Positions 10,074 through 21,649 are shown, numbered from the stretch's first letter. The stretch: 64,000 nucleotides of DNA from Symsagittifera roscoffensis (GCF_963678635.1 NC_087068.1:560001-624000); one strand, 5' to 3'. The notes: generated from the sequence alone by a model not told the origin. Numbers and translations: made by a program.

Positions 10074-10096
10074 TTGATCCATCTGAAATGGATCAA
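10074..10096. promoter_or_regulatory. ATCCAT/ATGGAT hairpin, left copy
   Basis: A 9-bp stem TTGATCCAT / ATGGATCAA with loop CTGAA. Related hairpins occur at 15,114-15,132 and 50,126-50,144, with a compensatory G-C to A-T change in the last. Confidence 0.65.
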
Positions 10097-10499
10097 AGTT
10101 CCACTGTCCAATAAAAAGTAACTAAGCGGATTGTTCCGACCCGGTTTTTAACGGCGTTCATGTATTTTGGGTATTTCGAGACCTAAGTATGGGGACGTTT
10201 TTATTTCTAGAGTGGGGGGGGTATTTTGGTAGTGGCCTTTAAGCTGTAACGGGTTCCAGTCTCATGTCGCAAGCGAACCGAATTGGCTCCGACCGTTCTT
10301 GAGGTAGAAAAACACAAGAGATAGTGTCCCTGAATCTTGAGCCAATGGTTATAGGGGCTATTTTTCTTAAGCCTCATGTGTGACTACAGTAGACGAATGT
10401 TACATGTCTAGACATCAACTGAAATTGAAACTGAAATAAACATAACGTGGAAAGTTCATAAAGCAGAGTTACGGGATCTACTTAACAATCCCCATTTTC

Positions 10500-10668
10500 A
10501 AGAAAGGGGAGGAGATTGTTAATTAGATTACTGGCAGCGAACTTTCGACCAATCAGAATGCAGCAAAATTCGAATTTACATTTAATGCTCTAGTGCGAAT
10601 TTACTGTTTTTATTTACAGGGGTGGATATTATTTAGTAAATACAATAGGGGAAGGGGGGTGGGTGAGA
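10500..10668 (+). promoter_or_regulatory. Possible polypurine tract(s)
   Basis: AAGAAAGGGGAGGAGA at 10,500-10,515, directly followed by TTGTTAA, looks like a gypsy polypurine tract at the start of a 3' LTR. A second purine run lies at 10,647-10,668. No matching LTR pair can be shown inside the window, so this is a suggestion only. Confidence 0.3.
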
Positions 10669-11326
10669 TTGTTGAGTAGATCAGAGTTTCGCTCAAAATC
10701 TATAACCACGGCGGGCAATTGCATCCGAAGCGTCGAGCTGTTTTATAGTAAAAACTGGATGTTCATCGCAGTATTTAAAAATTAGGCTAGCATAATCATC
10801 GGATAACCGACAATCTCGCATTTTCAATTTGGTCTGACAAAAAATTCAAGGTTGTTCTGCTTCAGATTTTGCATGCAAAAAAGCGTCGAAAAGCACTGAT
10901 TGCTCATTTTGATTAATTCTGTCTGTCCGAACTTTTTGATACTAATTATATATTGAAATCCCGGTTTTTTTTAGAGTGGTTATCGTGATTCGTTCACAAG
11001 AATAGTTTAAAAGTAGTCTAAGAAAAAGAAAAACATCTAAATAAGTTTGTTTGGTTCTAAACCAACTCAATCTGTCGCTGAAAACTACGAGTAAATCAAT
11101 GAAGTTGTTGGCTTTAGGACCTCAATTCCTGCCAGTTTTGACACAATTTGAGTAAATTTTTTTCTTGATAAATTTTTTTAAAAAAAACTTAATTACAAAA
11201 GGGGCCCTTCCGTTTAGTTACGGTAAGTGCACAAGCTGGATAGGGCCATACCAGCGATATAAAAATGCATATATATCAGCAATGAAGTCATTAAATTAGC
11301 ATTAAATGCATCGTCGTAATGTTAAT

Positions 11327-12110
11327 TTATCTTAGCCGTCCTTCCTCTACAATAGCGCTTATGGAGTTGTCGATAAATTGAGCTTTGCGTAGCGATCTGC
11401 ACCCCCTTATACAAAGTATAGAGCTCCTCAGGAGCGCGAAGCTTATTTTAGTTCTTATGTAGTTTATAGATTCTGGATAGCTTTCTTGTCTTTTTTCACT
11501 TAGTTTTTCGGCCAATCGCTGCATCGTCCGCGTGGCTGTTGGAGCAGCGCCACCGGTGCATCCAAAAATAAGCGGGCAGAAGCTACTCTGCTCTACTTTT
11601 AAAATTCTTTGCTGATATTTGGAGTTCTTCAGCATTTCGTGGTATTTGTATGCATCCTTGTGCAGTTTTCGCGATGTTTTGGCATGGGGGTTGAAAATTT
11701 TCACATCAAAGAAAGCGCGGCTGAATCGTGAACACCAGAGTCCGTTTGCCTTAATGTCAAGTCGTGCCTCATCTTCGGTTGTAGTTGAATTGTTGACAAA
11801 GCTTTCGCCTTGCAACGGCTGAAATTTCGGCTCAATCTCGACGCCATGGCAAACCTCGTTTATGAGGTTGGCGAATGTGTCTCTTATTTCATTGTGTCTT
11901 ATGTGTGTGTAACCACCCTTTGCACAGTGAAGCGCATGTGTCAAGTTAAAATCAGCACCACATGCACATGTGAGTGGGGTTTTGGTTGGTTCCCATCCGT
12001 ATCTTAAGTAAATACCATCTCTGAACTCTGATTTATTCAGGTTGAAGTTGTATCTGCTCAGTGGTAGAGCATTGAGCCAGTTAGAGGCTCCTTTTTCAGA
12101 GGCCAGGTCG
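11327..12110 (-). pseudogene. C-terminal zinc finger and restriction-like endonuclease of the non-LTR element
   Basis: The longest frame runs 11,944-11,327 (205 aa), but homology starts upstream at about 12,110 in the same frame with an A-S-E-K-G-A-S-N-W-L motif. A C-x1-C-x7-H-x3-C finger (C-A-C-G...H-A-L-H-C) is followed by R-H-N-E-I-R-D and then by the nuclease core A-R-L-D-I-K...F-F-D-V-K-I-F-N-P, the PD-(D/E)xK type expected of RLE retrotransposons. The end matches a conserved L-L-R-S-x-I-x-C-I-R-G motif. This part is intact; upstream the RT is truncated. Confidence 0.75.
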
Positions 12111-12127
12111 ATTGCGTATTTATCTAA

Positions 12128-12172
12128 GCGTATTATTCATTTATTGCGTTTTTATTGCGTATTATTCATTTA
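12128..12172. repeat. 16-bp direct repeats at the RT deletion junction
   Basis: GCGTATTATTCATTTA occurs at 12,128-12,143 and again at 12,157-12,172. This is exactly where the RT frame stops and where the YxDD-containing half of the RT should be. It suggests the deletion or repair event that removed it. Confidence 0.75.
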
Positions 12173-13544
12173 AGGAGTTAATGAGGTTTGTTTTTTTTTC
12201 GATGGCTAGACCGTACATGGCCATTGCTAGTGGATCCCCCAAGGTTGTCCCTTCTTGAGAGTAGGTTGTTTTTTTGTTAACGAATAGTTTAGATGGATTG
12301 GAGTAGGAGTTCTTAATTGCTTTTAAAAGAGAAGGGCAGGTATTTTCGATGTTTTTTAATGCCAGCTTTCGGTTCAGCGAGTTGAAAGCGTTTTCGGCAT
12401 CTATCAGTAAAACAGCATCGGCGTAAGTTTTGCTGTATTGATCTCTTAGCGTGTGGATCGCATATTCAATGCCACATTTTTGTCCTAGGCAGAGTTGGTA
12501 GTTTGAACCGAGTGACATGAGTTCGTTTTTTAGGCATTTAGTTATTGTTCGCCCTATTATCCTACGCATAACTTCTCCTATGCCTATGGGTCTTACCCCT
12601 GGATTCTTATCTAAGGGTATTAATCTGCATACGTTATATGGTTCCATTAGTTCTGGATTTAGTTCTTCTGTGGCCAATTTTTTGGCAATTTTAGCAATTG
12701 TTTTTGAAATTTCAACTGATTGTTGCCCGAAGTGTGTTAGATTACGTCTCCATTCATTCGCATCGAGACCAGATGGTCCATGCGATCCGTGCGTTCTCAT
12801 GGCTGCTTTCTTGATATGTTGACCGTTTATCTGATCAAATATCGATGGCTGGAAAGGAATTGTTTCGTTTGAGACTAGTGTAATATAGTTCTCATTAATT
12901 GGTTTAGATGGTGGGTGTTTCTCTATGAGAGTCTGTTCTACTGTCTTACCTTTGACAATCTCGTCGAGCGAAAGAACGCCTTTAAATGTGTCTGTTAGTT
13001 TTGCAATTGCGCTTGATATTTTTCCAGTATTCATTAATTTGTTAAACTGTTGTGCTTCAGTTTCAGTTTTTCTTCTACTTCCTTTCAACAAGCGCATTTG
13101 CAGTGCCTTTACTTCGTTATATAGTCCATCCAGGTCTCCGTCTTGCCATTGCTTAAGTGGCCTTGCTATTGTTTTGGATAAAGATCCGTCAATTTCGGAC
13201 TTTGTTTTGCACAGTAATAGGTGTGGAAAAATCATTGCTGCGTGCATTGCGAAGGTATTTTCGTTGTTTTCTATTAGGCTGTTCAAAGTTCTATTGAGGG
13301 TTTCAATAAAGTTATAGCCAATTTTATTTTTGACAAGATCATAAAGACCGGTTTTCAGTGGACCACTTCGGTGTATATTTTCCTGGTGGTTTCTATGAGT
13401 TCTGGACAGGGGTTTGACCATGGGTCTTGTATTGTTCTGGGTTCTATAGTGGAAGACTCTCCTGAGTTTTGTGAGTGTGGGGCAGTGGAAGGGTGAGGGT
13501 GCATTTGGGGGAGCGTGGTTGTAGCTAGGGTTGGGGGATTGCAT
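12162..13544 (-). pseudogene. Reverse transcriptase of the non-LTR element, 3' half deleted
   Basis: The 460-codon frame includes G-P-S-G-L-D-A-N-E-W-R-R, P-L-D-K-N-P-G-V-R-P-I-G-I, motif A as L-L-I-D-A-E-N-A-F-N-S-L-N, and motif B as Q-E-G-T-T-L-G-D-P-L-A-M. The frame then ends within about 25 residues, so the Y-x-D-D motif C and the thumb are absent. The first ~50 residues are a shadow of the PHD ORF; the real join is a frame change near 13,360-13,400. The polymerase cannot be active. Confidence 0.8.
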
Positions 13545-13729
13545 TGATGCTTGTCGTTAGCTGAATGAAATTGGGAGGTGCAGCGATGACAACTGAAATT
13601 GTCATAGTGATCACTGCTGCGGGCTAGGCCGCTGCATTTTACATGCATGTAACCTGGGCATGTGAAGCACCAAACACCTCCGCCTCGCAGGCTGCTTTTA
13701 CAAATAAGGCAGTGTGTTTGAGTAGCCAT
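13355..13729 (-). pseudogene. PHD-like zinc finger, N-terminus of the RT protein
   Basis: 124 codons starting at an ATG. The first ~50 residues hold a Cys/His array C-x2-C...C-x2-C...H-x2-C...C-x2-C typical of a PHD-type finger, followed by a Pro/Ser/Thr-rich linker. The frame ends in a stop at 13,355, while the RT homology continues in another frame. This indicates a one-base change near 13,370. It was probably once continuous with the RT. Confidence 0.65.
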
Positions 13730-13799
13730 TTTAGGAAGGACGGCGGTGTCAAGTTAGCGAGAGAAATTGTAGATTAAATTTGCAAGAAAATTTGTAAAG

Positions 13800-14285
13800 A
13801 AATCATTACCGTAGAACGAGAAATGGATGCCATCACGGCAGAACATTTGAGGGTTAGATTTAGGTTGAGGTTAGGCGAAACAATAAGTGTATGGGGGTGT
13901 ACAAATCTATTTATCAAATTAAACAGCACGTGATTATGAATATAAATTTTGCGGTTTATTTCAGAATTATAACAGTTCTGAATTGATTTGGGGATGATCA
14001 GTGTCTTGGGCTGAAACTTGTTGGTGACGAGGTTAATCAGGTTTTTCCACTGCTGTTCTAATTCTTGTGGATGCAGCCTGTTGTCATTGTATCCAGCAAC
14101 TATTTTTAATGTATTTAGGCGCTTTGGTCTGATTGTAAAACTGTTTCAAACAGATCATGAAGCGTTGCGCCGCGGTAGGAGTGAATTGTTGATTTTACTA
14201 GAGCTGGTTTGATATATTTGGTCCTTGAAGTCCCAATAACTAGTTTCTGTGAGAACTCAGGAATGCGTCTTGCCTGGAATCGCGG
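13800..14285 (-). pseudogene. SGNH-like hydrolase remnant of the non-LTR element
   Basis: In pieces on two or three frames. A block I-like L-V-I-G-T-S-R-T lies near 14,230, a block III-like V-A-G-Y-N-D-N-R near 14,090, and a block V D-G-I-H-F-S-F-Y-G at about 13,812-13,834. The order and spacing fit an SGNH domain, as found in the first ORF of some non-LTR retrotransposons. Frameshifts show it is dead. It is not closely similar to the SGNH domain of the large modules. Confidence 0.55.
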
Positions 14286-15050
14286 CATCAACCTGAAACA
14301 CAGACAACTGGGGTGAGAAAGGAAGCTCTTTGGAGTGATTTATGAATACTTTCACTTAGGGTTTAAAATTGCTGAGGCAAAAAAAAGAAAAAAAAGAAAG
14401 GAGTGGTACAACCTGACGTCGATTTGGAGGTCGATTCACCAGCTCACTCCTTCTTGCGTCTAGTTACGCCAGGGAAACTTCACTCGCCTACGGCTGGGAC
14501 GGCGAGATTTGGTAAGATAACCAGAAGAGGAAAGCCCAACGCGCATATGATATGAAAACACACAAGCGGTAAATTTGAACAAAGAAATCTATTTAATAAG
14601 TTTATCACAACAATTAGGCTAAGTTTAGTGGGAGAATTGGCTAATTCGAAGAATTAACGGTCCTAATTGACATACTGAACGAATTGGGAGAGGTCGGTTT
14701 TAACTGACATGTTAACTTTTGAAAATTCGTATGCAAAGTCACGTGACCGTTTTTTTTTTGCGAACACGTGACCGTTTTTTTAGTCGAACAAAGAACAACG
14801 ATTTATGCTGAGACTGAAAATTGGGAAACACGTGTGAAGTTTCAAGAGCTCTCTGGAGGGTAGCGATTGATCTGACACAATCGTTACTGTGCTGAATTCA
14901 TCAATCGGGAGGGCCGAGAGTTGAAATTCAAACCCTTACCGGTGCTTAAGAGAGGGCTTATTTGTTGAGGATCATCAATTGGGGTGGGTCTCGTGAAAAG
15001 GCTTTAAAATCATTTTTTGGCAAATTGCCTCTTCCTATTATAACCTGAAT
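14286..15050. other. Non-coding; one short direct repeat
   Basis: No gene is recognised. A CACGTGACCGTTTTTTT unit is repeated twice at about 14,740-14,780. A purine-rich run lies near 14,380-14,400. Confidence 0.5.
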
Positions 15051-15500
15051 TAGAAAGGAGAACATCAGATTCGTTTTCAGATAAAGTAAATCTAGAAGTT
15101 AAGGGAAATGATTGATCCATCTCCGATGGATCTGAAAATTTTTATCTACTGAACAAAACTAATCGTAATTTGATAATAAGTCATAGCCATGGTTTTAGGA
15201 GAGACATCGTGGTCTGATATACTGAGACTCAGCCATGAGGTCACTATTTTTGCATGTTACTAAGTTAATTTGCGCAATCTGGCCAAGATACTTTAATAGT
15301 AACGATTTTGTCGACACGATGTTAATGGACCACACATTGAACTGGCTTTGGTAGAGACGGTTAAAAGCACGTGAAGCTGTGTTTATACGGTAGCAAAGCC
15401 TTTAAGGATTTTGCTTTTTTTCTGTCGGTATATATTTCCGGGCGAATGTTATAAGTCATACGAAATCAACAGTTCTGAAAAATGTCGGAAAAAAAGGAAC
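15050..15500 (+). repeat. Third copy of the module 3' region (solo or LTR-like fragment)
   Basis: Shares with 10,050-10,450 (same strand) and with 50,160-49,930 (opposite strand) an ATCCAT/ATGGAT hairpin (15,114-15,132), a GAGACTCAGC(C/T)ATG block near 15,226 (matching the right copy), and a CGAATGTTA block near 15,443 (matching 10,395). No coding part is attached, so it may be a solo LTR or an orphan 3' end. Confidence 0.5.
15114..15132. promoter_or_regulatory. ATCCAT/ATGGAT hairpin, orphan copy
   Basis: Stem GATCCATC / GATGGATC, loop TCC. Same family as the hairpins at 10,074 and 50,126. Confidence 0.6.
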
Positions 15501-15634
15501 GACTTGCCGTAGTTTCAAAAAAAAACAGAACTGATTATATATTTACAAACGACAACTGCGTACAATTGCCAAATGCGTTGAAAAATTTTCAGCAAAAAGT
15601 TCTTTTTTCTGAAATATGCATTTAAACTCCATTT

Positions 15635-15890
15635 CCTGAGGAGCTCTATACTTTGTATAAGGGGGTGCAGATCGCTACGCAAAGTTCAATTTATCGACAA
15701 CTCCATTAGCGCTATTGTAGAGGAAGGACGGCTAAGATAAATTAACATTATGACGATGCCTTTAATGCTGATTTATGACTTCATTGCTGATATATATGCA
15801 TTTTTATATCGCTGGTATGGCCCTATCCAGCTTGTGCACTTACCGTAACTAAACGGAAGGGCCCCTTTTGTAATTTAGTTTTTTAAACTT
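15635..15890 (+). mobile_element. 5'-truncated 3' end of the same non-LTR family, inverted
   Basis: Nearly identical to the reverse complement of 11,180-11,432. It covers the last endonuclease codons and the 3' tail up to the T/A-rich end. It starts abruptly inside the coding part, as expected of a 5'-truncated insertion. Together the two copies form a pair of ~255-bp inverted repeats about 4.2 kb apart. Confidence 0.8.
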
Positions 15891-15899
15891 CATTAGTGG

Positions 15900-18800
15900 T
15901 GAATTTAACGTATGTCGATCAATTGAAGCAAACCTGTTAAAACTGATTTGCTCGATGCCGTGGCCTGTTGAAAATTTAAAATGATCAAAATAATTGTCAA
16001 AAAATTTTCGACAAATTAAGGCTAACTAGCGTGCAACTCACCTCGGTTGCTTCGAGTTTGTAACAAATTATTTAAAAAACCACAGATACTGGAAATATCA
16101 TCTGCATCCTTTGATCCTTTGAGTGTATTCTGTTACAATGCGTAATAGGTTTCCCAATTTTAAAAGCCTTAGATGGTCAGTCTTAGAAAGTTTTTTTATT
16201 TTCCCATTTTTCCAAGTATTAGGATAGTGTATAGATTTCCCAATGAAATATTAAACGAAAATCAATTTATTAAGTTAGTGATAGATTGTCCAATGTAATA
16301 AGATAGAATATACATTTTAGATTTTAAAATGCTAAAATTTGGACGCTACGTTACAAATCAATTCGATTTTTTTTTTGGTATCCGGTTTTCTCCTGTGTTG
16401 AGATAGGCTATAGATTTGTTCTTGAATTGAGATTGGTAAAAAAAGTTTCATGTAAAAAGTAAGAGAAAGGTAACGAAATTGACATTTCGTGCAAAAATCC
16501 CAAGTTTTTGAATAAAAAAAAACATTTCAAAAACATCAATTTTTTTGGCAAATGTTTTGAATGCTTCTCTCATAATTATCAATTATTAATGAATATTGAA
16601 AGTACAGTATAAAATGAAGCCCACATTGTGCTATATAATGTACGCACTATCTAAATCAAAGCTCATATTGAAACTATGCTGAAATCTAGGTGAAACATAT
16701 CTGAAACCTCCGTTTTTTCGAAATTCCCCTTGAAATTAGCAACAATTTGTGAGAATGAATTAATTTTTTTTTCATGTAAGACTTAGCATCTGTGCAAAAT
16801 TCTCAATTTTACTATTTTCATATGTTTTTTCAACAAGCTTCTTTGTCCAGGTAATTGTAAACCTCTTAACAAAGTCATTTCGATTGATCAGTATCAGCAA
16901 TAATCATTGAGAATTGTTGAAAAAACTTCATAATTCGAATCCTTCTCGGTTTTTTTTCAATTATTAAACCCATACAAATTCTGAAAAACTCCATTATTCT
17001 TGCTATATTGTAATAAACTCCTTCTTTCTCCCAGGTTTTATCACAATCATCGTTTCGCTACTTAAAAAGGAAAGTTTTTGAGGAAAATGCAGAGATAATT
17101 TTCAAAAACTACAATTTTTATTTGACAAACATCATTCAATTTTGGAACTACACTTTTTTTCTCAAAAATCAACAATTTTCTGTCTTATAAACTGTGTTAG
17201 TACTGAAACGATCTTGAATGAAGCTAAACAAGCATGTTAGAACAGACATGCTAAACAAGCATGTTTGAAGAGTACTTCAACTAAAACTTCATAACTGTTC
17301 TTAATCTCTCTTTTGCTTCTTGAACATTAATTATCATAATTTTTCCATAGAAGTGTAAAGTTTTAGGTTAACTCCTGCTTTCTGTTTAAATAGTTTCACG
17401 CTATTGATTTCACTTTGCATGAAATGTTAGGCAGAACCGGGGAAATTACGTGGCGGTAGTATCAATCGAACGAACAATTTGCCAACAGAGTTAAAATTAT
17501 TGATACACCTCAAACGACTGAGAATTACTTCGTATTTTGTAAAATTTGAACTTAGTAGACAAAATACTCTAATTGAGTAGCTATTTTGAGAGTTGTCAGC
17601 GAAATACAACTTTTGCGAACAATAATTATCAATTCTCTTGGAAACTGTTCGTAAAGTCTCTTTTAATCTAGATTTTTGTCCGAAATTTTCAAAAATAATT
17701 GAGTGAAAGCGAACTGGAGCCCTTTTAAGCACATTTTAGTTTAACGGAATTTTTGGTGATTGAAACAACAGCAAATTATCTGAATTTTTTCTATCGCAGG
17801 CCTTTCTCGGAAGTTTCTTAACTGAATTACAAGTAAAAATACGCAATGAAATCCAGTTCTGAGTTTCTGATTTTTCATAAATCTACCAAAAAACGCTTTA
17901 AAAAAATTAACAAAAAACTGTGTATAAGTAAGTTTGTGATTTAAATCTTAAGCAAATTTGAGTCAAAGTCATAAGATAGATCCTCCAACATTTAAAATGA
18001 AAGAAAATTGAGAAAAACCAGAACGAAATTGCAAAACTTGCAGTGTTAATCTTTTAGTCCGTTCATCAAATACCGTATCAATTACCTTTTTTACATCTTT
18101 TTCTGCTGAAACTATCAGTAGATTTGAAAGAACTCCAGCAAAAAGTCTTTTTTTCTCTCTAGAAGTCTTTCTACAGCTGATTGTTTTTGATTTTTAGATA
18201 AAACATTCACTGAATACAGGTGTTGAAAGCAGATTTTTATTTTCTGCTTTGTCTGGCATCTTCCATAACAACTAAGATTTCTCGATTTCAACAAAAAATA
18301 TTGATACTTTTAGTGGAAAAGTGTATCAATGATCCGAGCGTTTTTTCTCAGAGTTTCCTATTCGAAAGAAAGTATCCTTGAAAACCTTTTCATGTTGTTT
18401 CGCTTAATTCATCAAAAACTATTGAAAACTCAAATGAATTAAATATGTTTAATTCTTTTGAAACTGGATTTTTTTTGCCTGTTACTTATAACCTAAAGTG
18501 AAGCAAAAAGATCTCTAAACTCCCAGAGAGTTAAATTCTGCTTTGATCTGCTGAGGATTTCCTGGTTTTAGCTTGGTCTGCCATTTTCACATTATTAAAA
18601 ATTTGAAACAAAAAATTACTCGAAAAATTGTATCATTTCAACGATAATTCGAAAATTCAAAGCCCATTGACACCAAAAACTCTCAACATTCAAACCCATC
18701 ATCAGCCAAGAACCTTTGAAAAATTGTTGATTCAGATAGCTGTATGTTCTTGCTTTAACCTTAATTTTCACTTTTGAAGTGAACTTTGACTGAAGACTTA

Positions 18801-19130
18801 TGTCTATCTTATCCGGAAATGTTGAACGTCTAACAAAATTATCCATCTTTTTGTCATCGCCAGTTTTCAAAAACATTAATTAGAAATATGATTTTTGATG
18901 CATAAGCCGCCATTTAACTGCACGAAAACGCGCTATTCTATAAACTCCTATACACTAAATTATCAAGTAAACTAAACTATGAAGTGTGTAAAATGATAGC
19001 TAGGCAAAACGAGCCAATTAGTCACGCTTGATTATAATCCAGTAGATTTTTTACTTCTTTTTTCAAATATTGCATACGTGTTCACTAATTAAGTTACAGA
19101 ATCACCTCAATTAAAACTTTAAAATAACAG
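15900..19130. other. AT-rich intergenic DNA
   Basis: No gene, repeat family or RNA gene is recognised on either strand. Only short frames occur, as expected from base composition. Confidence 0.6.
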
Positions 19131-19590
19131 AAATTCCATAAATTGGTTAATCTTGTCCTCAGTACTTTGCATTAAATTGTTTCGTATCAATTTCTATTGA
19201 GAATTGACACTCTCATCATCGTTTGAGCTTTTTTGCTGCTTGCAAATATATATCACAATTTACAAACTACAAACTCATGCTACTTTTGTCATTGATTCAT
19301 GATTCTCTAGTTTTTATTGTATAATACTTTTTCTTGCAACCTTTCAGTCATCGTTGGACGTTGCTCTCCGTGCATGCACTCGCCTTGTGTATTGCGAAGA
19401 TAAAATCGACAACAAGAAGAAACAGGAAAAGAAACAGGAAAAGAGAAACAGGAAAAGATTGAAATGTGTTATATTTTCACCGAATATTTCTAATGTACAT
19501 GAAATTCAGAATTTAAAAAATACACTTTTGTTGTTGCTTAAAAATTTACTCTTAAAAAGAAATCTTCAACAACTTTGCTTTTTTCCAATC

Positions 19591-19752
19591 AAAATGGAGC
19601 TCTACTTGTGATGGAAATTTCAAAATTTTTGATATCAATCAACCAGAATCGAGTTTCAATGATCATGAAATTTTCAAAAGTTTTAATCTCAACCAATAAA
19701 ATTGGAGCTCTACTTCTCAACGAATTTTCAAAACTTTTGATATCAACCAATC
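19591..19752. repeat. 54-bp unit repeated three times (copy A only)
   Basis: Three units of about 54 bp, each with an A-A-T-T-T-T-C-A-A-A-A core followed by a T-C-A-A-[T/C]-C-A-A core. They lie in a stretch missing from copy B. Confidence 0.65.
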
Positions 19753-20103
19753 AGAATCGACCTTTTTTCAAAAAGATAAATTTTTGTTTTAGAAATGCTT
19801 CTATCATTATATTGAAAAAATCTATCAAAAATCAATTTTATTTCCTCGTCTTACTATACATGAAAAAATAAAACAAAAACCACTTGATTTTCTAATTGAT
19901 GAAATAGATGTCGGCTTTTACTTTCTTCACAATTTTTCGGAGCTTTATGTTGTCCAAAATAGAGTTTTCCGACTAAGTATAGATCTTTTTAGTGAAACTT
20001 TCTCTATCAAAGAGTTTACGTTTGATCCACATGTTGCGTTTCAGAGCTTCAAACTTACGGCTGAATAACACCTGACTAGGAATTTCTTTAAATTTATTTT
20101 TCA

Positions 20104-20238
20104 GTTTTTATATTTTTGGGCATCGGGTAGGGGCTAAAAAAGTATTTTAAATAATAAAGTACGACTTTTTGATAAATTCGTACGTTATTATTTAAAATAC
20201 TTTTTTAGCCCCTACCCGATGCCCAAAAATATAAAAAC
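20104..20238. repeat. Near-perfect palindrome with ~60-bp arms (copy A)
   Basis: The left arm 20,104-20,164 and right arm 20,176-20,238 pair with one or two mismatches around a ~12-nt loop. Copy B has only the right arm (about 28,371-28,437). It would extrude a cruciform or form a long RNA hairpin. Confidence 0.85.
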
Positions 20239-21245
20239 TTCCCGGCAAGGTTCTTTATTCTTTGTTTCTTCATAGAATTTTCCATTGGTATGTAATTTAT
20301 TTATTGAGCATTCAATCTAAAATCAATTTTGAAATTAGAAACATTGTTCATGAATCAGGCGTTACTAATTTTTATTAGTAACGTTATTCTGATAAATGCC
20401 TATTTCAAACATTGAGAATGATTTTGATAAAGATATTATTCTAGCTAAAAATAATTTTTTATCATAACCAACAATTAAATTTTATTATAAATTTTTTTTC
20501 GAAAAAATATTCTTGATCAAATATTTTACATTGAGATTTATTGAAAAGTGTATGGTTTTCCACATTATTTAGTATCTGATTTGTTTTGATGTAACCAATG
20601 AAAATCTCAGATTATGGAAGAAGTATTTAAAAAGCCAATAAAATTTGAAAATAACTGATAAGATTTTCAACTAAGTAGTCATCAAGATTGAGCTGTATCC
20701 CAGTTCAAGGCAATGAAGGAATAAATGAGACAAAAGTAATGACTAATACAAAAACAGATATTAGGGTTTTTGTTTTTTTATGTGACAGGTTTTAGGTATA
20801 TCCTCGGGGAGAGGCTCTGAAGGTTATGCTCGCATAAAAGTTTTATTTCAAACAAAAACTCGCTAATTCCTGCCGAATACCAAAAATTTTGTTTTTCGGT
20901 TTAACCTCACTATAGTTCCCCCATAAGGATCTTAGGCGGCCCATGACTTGTCCCCCTCCCAAAAAAAGTCCCCCAAAGTTAAGTATTTGCTTTCTTTATT
21001 TTATTTTTCAATTTTCACTGTTTTGCTTTAGTTTATAAAAAAGTTTTCCCGGTTTTTTTTTGCATTTCTTTAAATGAATTTGGGCAGATCATAACGTTTG
21101 TTTTTCGTATGAGTTTGTATTATCGCTCAACGAAAAATAAAAAATCTAAGCTTTTTCATACTGAAACTGAGACACACCTATCGCAACAAATATACTTTCA
21201 ACGTCTACTAAGTCGGAAACCTAGTTGGCCACTTAAAAATTAGAT

Positions 21246-21595
21246 CAGGGGCGGATCTAGGATTTTCTCGAGGGGGGGGGGGGCTAATTTCGAAAATTTT
21301 GTCGACTTCTTTTTAGGTCGACCGATTTGATTTTTGGAGCTTTCCCTAACTCGATTTAAACTCTGTTTTGGCTAAATTCTGTGTGCCGCAGGCAAAATCG
21401 CGTTTTTTCAGCGCGCGCACCCCCTCTCAAAATTAGTATATATTGGCGCCCAAAGCGCCTTTAGAAAAATTTTAGGGTTGGTCGGCCAAAACTGAATTTT
21501 GCTAAAAAGTACCAAAGGGAACACCCTTTTGGTCGGCAGGGGGTCGAATCCCTGAGGGAAGAAGCGTCCGCCCTCCCCCCCTAAATCCGCCCCTG
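21246..21595. mobile_element. hAT-type MITE, copy A
   Basis: 350 bp, with terminal inverted repeats CAGGGGCGGATCTAGG and CCTAAATCCGCCCCTG. It is flanked by AATTAGAT and ATTTAGAT (7 of 8 positions identical), fitting an 8-bp hAT target duplication. It contains G runs and C runs near the ends. It is non-coding. Confidence 0.8.
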
Positions 21596-21649
21596 ATTTA
21601 GATTGTTTTCAGCTAAACTGAAAAACTTCGATGGGTAAAATACGTCGCA

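Larger units (their letters stand above)
9076..10500 (+). other. 3' region of the left module (UTR or LTR-like), structured
   Basis: No credible gene. This segment shares short conserved blocks, in the same order, with the region downstream of the right module (51,440 down to 49,930 on -). The blocks are a GGGA-loop hairpin plus GTCCGGGGAGTATGTGCC at 9,484-9,522, an ATCCAT/ATGGAT hairpin at 10,074-10,096, and a TTGTTC...GTTTTTAA block at about 10,130-10,160. The two hairpins lie about 570 nt apart in both copies. The last part (10,050-10,450) also resembles 15,050-15,500. It is likely transcribed 3' sequence or an LTR portion of the element. Confidence 0.6.
11180..14285 (-). mobile_element. 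Non-LTR retrotransposon with restriction-like endonuclease, defective
   Basis: Read on -, the order is: an SGNH-like ORF remnant (14,285-13,800), a PHD-like finger (13,729-13,600), reverse transcriptase (about 13,380-12,162), then a CCHC zinc finger with restriction-like endonuclease (about 12,110-11,327). The 3' end lies near 11,180 in a T/A-rich tail. The RT lacks its catalytic half because of an internal deletion, and two or more frameshifts are visible. A second copy of the last ~255 bp lies in opposite orientation at 15,635-15,890. The motif layout matches a family I know mainly from cnidarian and sponge genomes; the family name is not certain. Confidence 0.75.

Noticed and set aside
11180-15890. 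A single DNA transposon with ~255-bp terminal inverted repeats
   Set aside because: The repeats are the coding 3' end and tail of the non-LTR element. One copy is cut inside coding sequence, fitting two opposite insertions better.
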